A DNA stretch of 11,003 bases, taken from assembly GCA_036939975.1 (NCBI GenBank), contig JALLPB010001152.1:1-11003 (forward strand), read 5' to 3'. A program made the position numbers and the translations under genes. Positions 8,209-11,003 of the stretch are shown piece by piece (within the stretch, counting starts at the first letter, position 1; every line of letters starts with the position of its first letter). The DNA is from Cyclostephanos tholiformis. Its lineage: Eukaryota > Bacillariophyta > Thalassiosirophyceae > Thalassiosirales > Thalassiosiraceae. The notes beneath the pieces are model-generated. The model had not been told where the DNA came from. It worked only from the letters and a program-made list of their open reading frames with translations, and did not search any database.

Positions 8209-9613
8209 CGTTGGATAAGCGTCGGGGGTTCGTCGGTTGAAAGAAGCAAAACACGTGCAATATCTCGGACATCGGATAAGTCGACGGGGGGGGAGGGCTT
8301 GTCGAGGGATGCGCGAACGACGTAAAGAACAAAAAAGGAGAAAAAAAAAAACGATCAAACACTCACTCGCTCAATTCCGCACGCATGCGTTCGATTTGGT
8401 CCGCCGTGAGCCTGTTTATGTCCGCCACACGCCTGCGGAATACCTGCTTCCCGATGCAATTGTTACCCACGAACTTCTTCGATATCCTCATCGGGTCGCA
8501 ATTCAGGAGCTTCGATAGGAAGTTGCGCAGCGTCGTGCCGTCCGTTAGGGGGAGGAGTCCGGCCTTGAACTCGTTAATTAGGCGACTCGCGTACGCCTCC
8601 TCCTCGGTCGTCCACTTACCCCGACGCAGGGGATATCCGCCCCTCCTCTTCGATGACGGTTGCGCTCCCGCGTCGACCGCTCCGCCCTCCCCGCCGGCGT
8701 CGGAGCTGCTGCAGATATCGTCCGGGGAGGGCGTGGGTGCCGTGACGATGGCGGCGGCGGTAGGGGGGTTCGATCGCTGATTGACGGCGATGGTCGGCGA
8801 TGGACCCGGCCTTCCGTTCCCCGTGGCCTCGGGGGAGGGGATGGGGGCGGGGACAGCGACGGCGACGGCGGAAGACGTCGTTGTCGTCGGCGCGGCGACG
8901 TATTTCGGCGCGAGTCGCGGCAACGGCATAGGCACCGTCTGCGACGACGGCGCGACCCCCGCGGCCAGGGCGGATGCCGTCACGGATGGGGAGGATGAGA
9001 CGGCGGCCGATCGCGATGCGGACGACGGTGGGCGCGACGAGGACGACGACGACGACTGCTGCTGCTGCCGCGACGAGGGCCTCGCGGGGACGGCGGGGTG
9101 GAATGAGGCGGGCGTCGTCGTCGTCGTCGCGGTTTGGTCGGCGGCCGACATTTCCACCACCGCGACGTTATTGCCATTCTCCGCCGGGGGGGACCTTCGA
9201 ATCAGCGACGGTGCGGTCGTCGTGGGGTCCGATGCTGACGACGTCGTCATTTTGTCGTACGCCGCGACGATTTGCGTCGCGGCGGTAGGACGGGCGGGAG
9301 GCGGCATGGCGCGCGCGTCCGCATCCGCCAACGCCACGGCCGACGACGATGACGATGCCGGTGAATTCGCCGTCGCGTCGCCGATGTTCATTGGATAGGG
9401 CGTGGCAGTATGTCCATCGACGTCCGTCGTCGGCGGCGTGGTGGTGGTCGCTCCCGCGATTATGGCGTTGCCATAGTCTCGACGATTATCGTCCCGCTCG
9501 ATGCAAATGGCCGCCTCGACTGACGTCGATGTCGGGTACGCCGACGCACCCTCGCTCGTCGTGCCTTGTCCGCCGCCGCTCGATTCTGTCAGCAACGACG
9601 CGGTGTCCATCAT
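6827..9613 (-). CDS. Nuclear-type protein with stramenopile Myb/SANT-like domain
   Basis: Model on -: exon 1 9613-8367, intron 8366-8138, exon 2 8137-7221, intron 7220-7120, exon 3 7119-6827, 818 aa in total. The start is the first ATG of a long open frame (MMDTASLLTES), in an A-rich context (CACAAATGATGG). Residues 1-329 are low complexity: Thr/Ala/Ser/Pro runs, a QQQQ-SSSSSSS tract. Residues about 330-395 form a conserved domain, RRGKWTTEEEAYASRLINEF, then LLPLTDGTTLRNFLSKLLNC and DPMRISKKFVGNNCIGKQVF. I know this domain from many diatom/stramenopile hypothetical proteins; the W-T-x-E-E-E start looks Myb/SANT-like. It is followed by a Glu/Arg/Leu-rich helix across the first splice junction (IERMRAELSE-LERRFYDRVAQ), probably a short coiled coil. 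The rest is Ser-rich with helical patches (about 600-720). Basic clusters SKRK (about 785) and KKRKSK (C-terminus) suggest nuclear import. A role in DNA or chromatin binding is an inference from the domain and composition. Confidence 0.75.
7120..7220 (-). other. Second intron (101 nt) of the minus-strand gene
   Basis: On - the donor is GATGCAG/GTACAC and the best acceptor is CTAAAAG/AAAAATTC, which joins exon 2 to exon 3 in frame (FDA-E-KFSRRVESS). Other nearby AG sites (TTTCAG near 7170, TCTAG near 7110) give the wrong phase or a stop. The acceptor lacks a strong pyrimidine tract right next to it, so this boundary is less certain than the first intron. Confidence 0.5.
8138..8366 (-). other. 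First intron (229 nt) of the minus-strand gene, with a poly(C) tract
   Basis: On - the donor is AGCGA/GTGAGT and the acceptor TTTTCTCAG/GCTCGAAC. Splicing joins ...MRAELSE to LERRFYDRV in frame and completes a helical segment. Between them lies a T-rich stretch and a homopolymer that reads as 42 C on this strand, just upstream of the acceptor. Two unresolved bases (N) sit at 8162-8163. Reading through would close the exon 1 frame after AELSE. Confidence 0.75.
8165..8206. repeat. 42-nt poly(G) homopolymer next to two ambiguous bases
   Basis: An uninterrupted run of 42 G on + (poly(C) on the coding strand of the surrounding gene), preceded by G-N-N-A. Together with the extra G runs at 8284-8292 it is G-quadruplex-prone. 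The Ns show that the assembly could not resolve this tract, so the true length may differ. It lies wholly within an intron, so the protein is not affected. Confidence 0.9.
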
Positions 9614-10368
9614 TTGTGCATTATATATTTCCGGGTTGGTTGGGACTTCTCCATCCACCCAACTCTCTTGCTTTTGGCCGTAAACTGGTCCGTAAATGAG
9701 AGATCGAAGGAAAACCCCCAGAGAGCTCCCGAAGAATCCCTCCTTTTTAACCGGGATAATATAACTTCGAGGGACGACTTTCGACCTCAATCTTCAATCG
9801 GTGTTGTGCATGCGGCATGCGTTCGAGGCCTTCGATGACTTGCCATTTTTTTCTTTTTTTTTTCGTTTTTCGTTGATCAGATAGTATCTTTCCAGGCCAC
9901 GTACGATATATGGAAGGTACTACGTATACCATAGATAGGTCGACACTTCTGCACACTAAAAACAAATTGATATAAAGTGACGTCAGACTTCAAAAATATC
10001 AATTCCAGTCTTTGAAATTCGCTTTCCAAAAAATAATACCTAGTAGTAATATGCTTTTTTTTTAATTGGTTTCTAGAAGCCGTTCTTACCTACAAGTAAC
10101 GTAGGATTCAGATGCTCTATCGTACTCTACTACCTACCTACCTAGCTTGACACCACCACCTCTTCACTCTTCACACATCATACATACGCACACGCCACGG
10201 GCGGGTAACACTCCATCCATCCACCGAAGAAGCTCCAAGTCATCGACGCCTTCACAATCGCTACGGTGTGCAAGTATTTTTTACGGAATGACCTCCATGG
10301 GACACAATTGCCGAGGAGCGAATGCAATGAAGGCATAATAGGCACGATATATTATTATTTGTCTTTGC
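9614..10368. promoter_or_regulatory. Shared intergenic (bidirectional promoter) region
   Basis: The 755 nt between the divergent start codons at 9613 (-) and 10369 (+) hold no supported gene. On - an open frame extends about 59 codons above the ATG but has no ATG of its own, so it is more likely 5' UTR. Visible elements are TATATA at 9621-9628, T-rich runs (9846-9862 and 10051-10062), a near-palindrome GGTACTACGTATACC (9916-9930), TATAAA (9971-9976) directly before TGACGTCA (9978-9985), and CTACCTACCTACCTAG with TTGACACCA (10130-10155). The shared region may allow joint control of both genes, which is inference. Confidence 0.5.
9978..9985. promoter_or_regulatory. TGACGTCA palindrome (CRE/bZIP site)
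   Basis: A perfect 8-bp cAMP-response-element palindrome, bound by bZIP factors in many eukaryotes. In the diatom Phaeodactylum, TGACGT/ACGTCA elements mediate CO2/cAMP control of carbonic anhydrase promoters. It lies 365 nt upstream of the minus-strand start and 384 nt upstream of the plus-strand start. Binding here is inferred. Confidence 0.45.
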
Positions 10369-10995
10369 ATGAAACAAAGAAGCATGTCTCGATCGAGATT
10401 ACTTTCATTAACGATATCCCTAATTGTCGCCCTGACCATACTCGACGGCGCCTCGTCCTACCGAGCGACTTCCATCTCACCAAATAACAACTATCTCGCC
10501 GTAGGTTACCGGGATGCGAGGCGACCAGCCCCGGCATCGTCGTCGGCCCTGCGAATATTCAAAACCGACGACAAGGACACCGCGGATGCGACGGCGATCG
10601 GCACCACCGCCGAGGAGACGACGAAAAAGTTCGGACTCGAGGCCGGATTGTTCCAATCCCTAAAAAGCAAGGACGCCGATAGCGCCAAGTCGCTGCTCGC
10701 CAAGTACGGCATCGCGTACCTCGCGACGTCGATCCCGCTCGCGCTGGTATCGTTCCTGCTTTGTTACGCCCTCGTCGACAACGGCGTTGACGTGGGAGGG
10801 ATATTGTCCAAGATCGGCATCGACGCCGGCGACAACGGCGAGAGGGCGGGGACGTTCGCGATCGCGTACGCGGCGCACAAGGCCGCGAGTCCTATACGCT
10901 TCCCTCCCACGGTGCTCTTGACGCCGATCGTCGCGAAGATCATTGGGAAGGAACCGAACGTCGACGACGACGACGACGATGGGATGAACGAGTGA
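10369..10995 (+). CDS. DUF1279 (FAM210-type) membrane protein with N-terminal leader
   Basis: A 208-aa protein. Residues 10-30 (LLSLTISLIVALTILDGASS) form a signal-peptide-like leader with a basic n-region, and the next residue is Tyr. An aromatic at +1 is allowed in the diatom ASAFAP plastid-targeting motif, so plastid import is plausible. A linker rich in Asp, Thr and Ala follows. Residues about 109-192 match DUF1279: LLAKYGIAYLATSIPLALVS with a membrane segment (about 113-136), LVDNGVDVGGIL, then GTFAIAYAAHKAASPIRFPP and TVLLTPIVAKIIG. The family includes mitochondrial FAM210A/B in animals and plastid or mitochondrial proteins in plants and algae; its molecular activity is poorly defined. 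The C-terminus is a run of Asp. The start could also be the ATG at 10384 (MSRSRLL), which leaves the leader intact. The stop is only 8 nt from the window end. It is divergent from the minus-strand gene. Confidence 0.8.
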   Translation: MKQRSMSRSRLLSLTISLIVALTILDGASSYRATSISPNNNYLAVGYRDARRPAPASSSALRIFKTDDKDTADATAIGTTAEETTKKFGLEAGLFQSLKSKDADSAKSLLAKYGIAYLATSIPLALVSFLLCYALVDNGVDVGGILSKIGIDAGDNGERAGTFAIAYAAHKAASPIRFPPTVLLTPIVAKIIGKEPNVDDDDDDGMNE

Positions 10996-11003
10996 GAAAG
11001 GTG

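Noticed and set aside
8059..8362. Polyglycine/polyproline open frames through the G run
   Set aside because: They arise from the homopolymer inside the intron and depend on its uncertain length and two Ns.
8781..9398. 205-codon open frame on +, plus other long + frames over 8385-9400
   Set aside because: GC-rich triplet repeats of exon 1 leave several frames open on both strands. Only the - reading has the conserved domain and splice continuity.
9614..9790. Upstream extension of the minus-strand gene to 9790
   Set aside because: The extension has no ATG (it begins with TTG), and the first ATG is at 9613. Kept as probable 5' UTR.
10147..10338. 63-codon open frame on + before the DUF1279 gene
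   Set aside because: His/Ser/Pro-rich translation of simple sequence with no leader or domain; more likely 5' UTR or promoter.

Overview
The window looks like nuclear DNA of a diatom, most likely a centric one. The evidence is spliceosomal introns of about 100 and 230 nt with GTGAGT-type donors, two N-terminal leaders of the signal-peptide-plus-transit type used for complex plastids, a stramenopile-type WTxEEE...CDPMRISKKF domain, and transposon relics of diatom flavour. Genus is not determined. I saw no rRNA, tRNA or CRISPR array.

Layout. Positions 1 to about 4850 are a transposon graveyard. A piggyBac-type transposase relic (DDE_Tnp_1_7) lies on + at about 121-1483, broken by stops and two frame changes but with its three expected Asp residues still readable. 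On - there is a retroelement integrase-core fragment (1749-1967), a degenerate Lys/Ala/Pro-rich ORF (1968-2382) joined to it in frame through one stop, and a small broken ORF (2442-2726). A field of TTGGC half-sites (2898-3080) and a set of GGCCAGAC-type repeats (3172-3310) follow. One of these repeats (3172-3201) is an inverted match, 25 of 30 bases, to positions 46-75. A PIF/Harbinger-like transposase relic (DDE_Tnp_4/IS5 type) occupies 3650-4845 on +. It retains a recognisable intron, and its first catalytic Asp is replaced by Asn. A perfect 17-bp inverted repeat (4932-4993) lies just beyond it.

Positions 5200 to 10995 are a host gene block with three genes. The first (+, 5200-6620, one intron) encodes a 438-aa secreted or plastid-type protein of unknown function. 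The second (-, 9613-6827, two introns) encodes an about 818-aa nuclear-type protein: a long low-complexity N-terminus, a conserved Myb/SANT-like stramenopile domain, a short coiled coil, and basic C-terminal clusters. It converges on the first gene, with 206 nt between the stop codons. The third (+, 10369-10995) encodes a DUF1279 (FAM210-type) membrane protein with an N-terminal leader. Genes 2 and 3 diverge from a shared intergenic region of about 755 bp that carries a perfect TGACGTCA palindrome.

I found no convincing new multi-gene system. The most useful leads are the unknown diatom proteins, the 42-G homopolymer inside an intron, the shared promoter motif, and the order of the nested transposons. 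Gene models with introns were made by eye and need transcript support.
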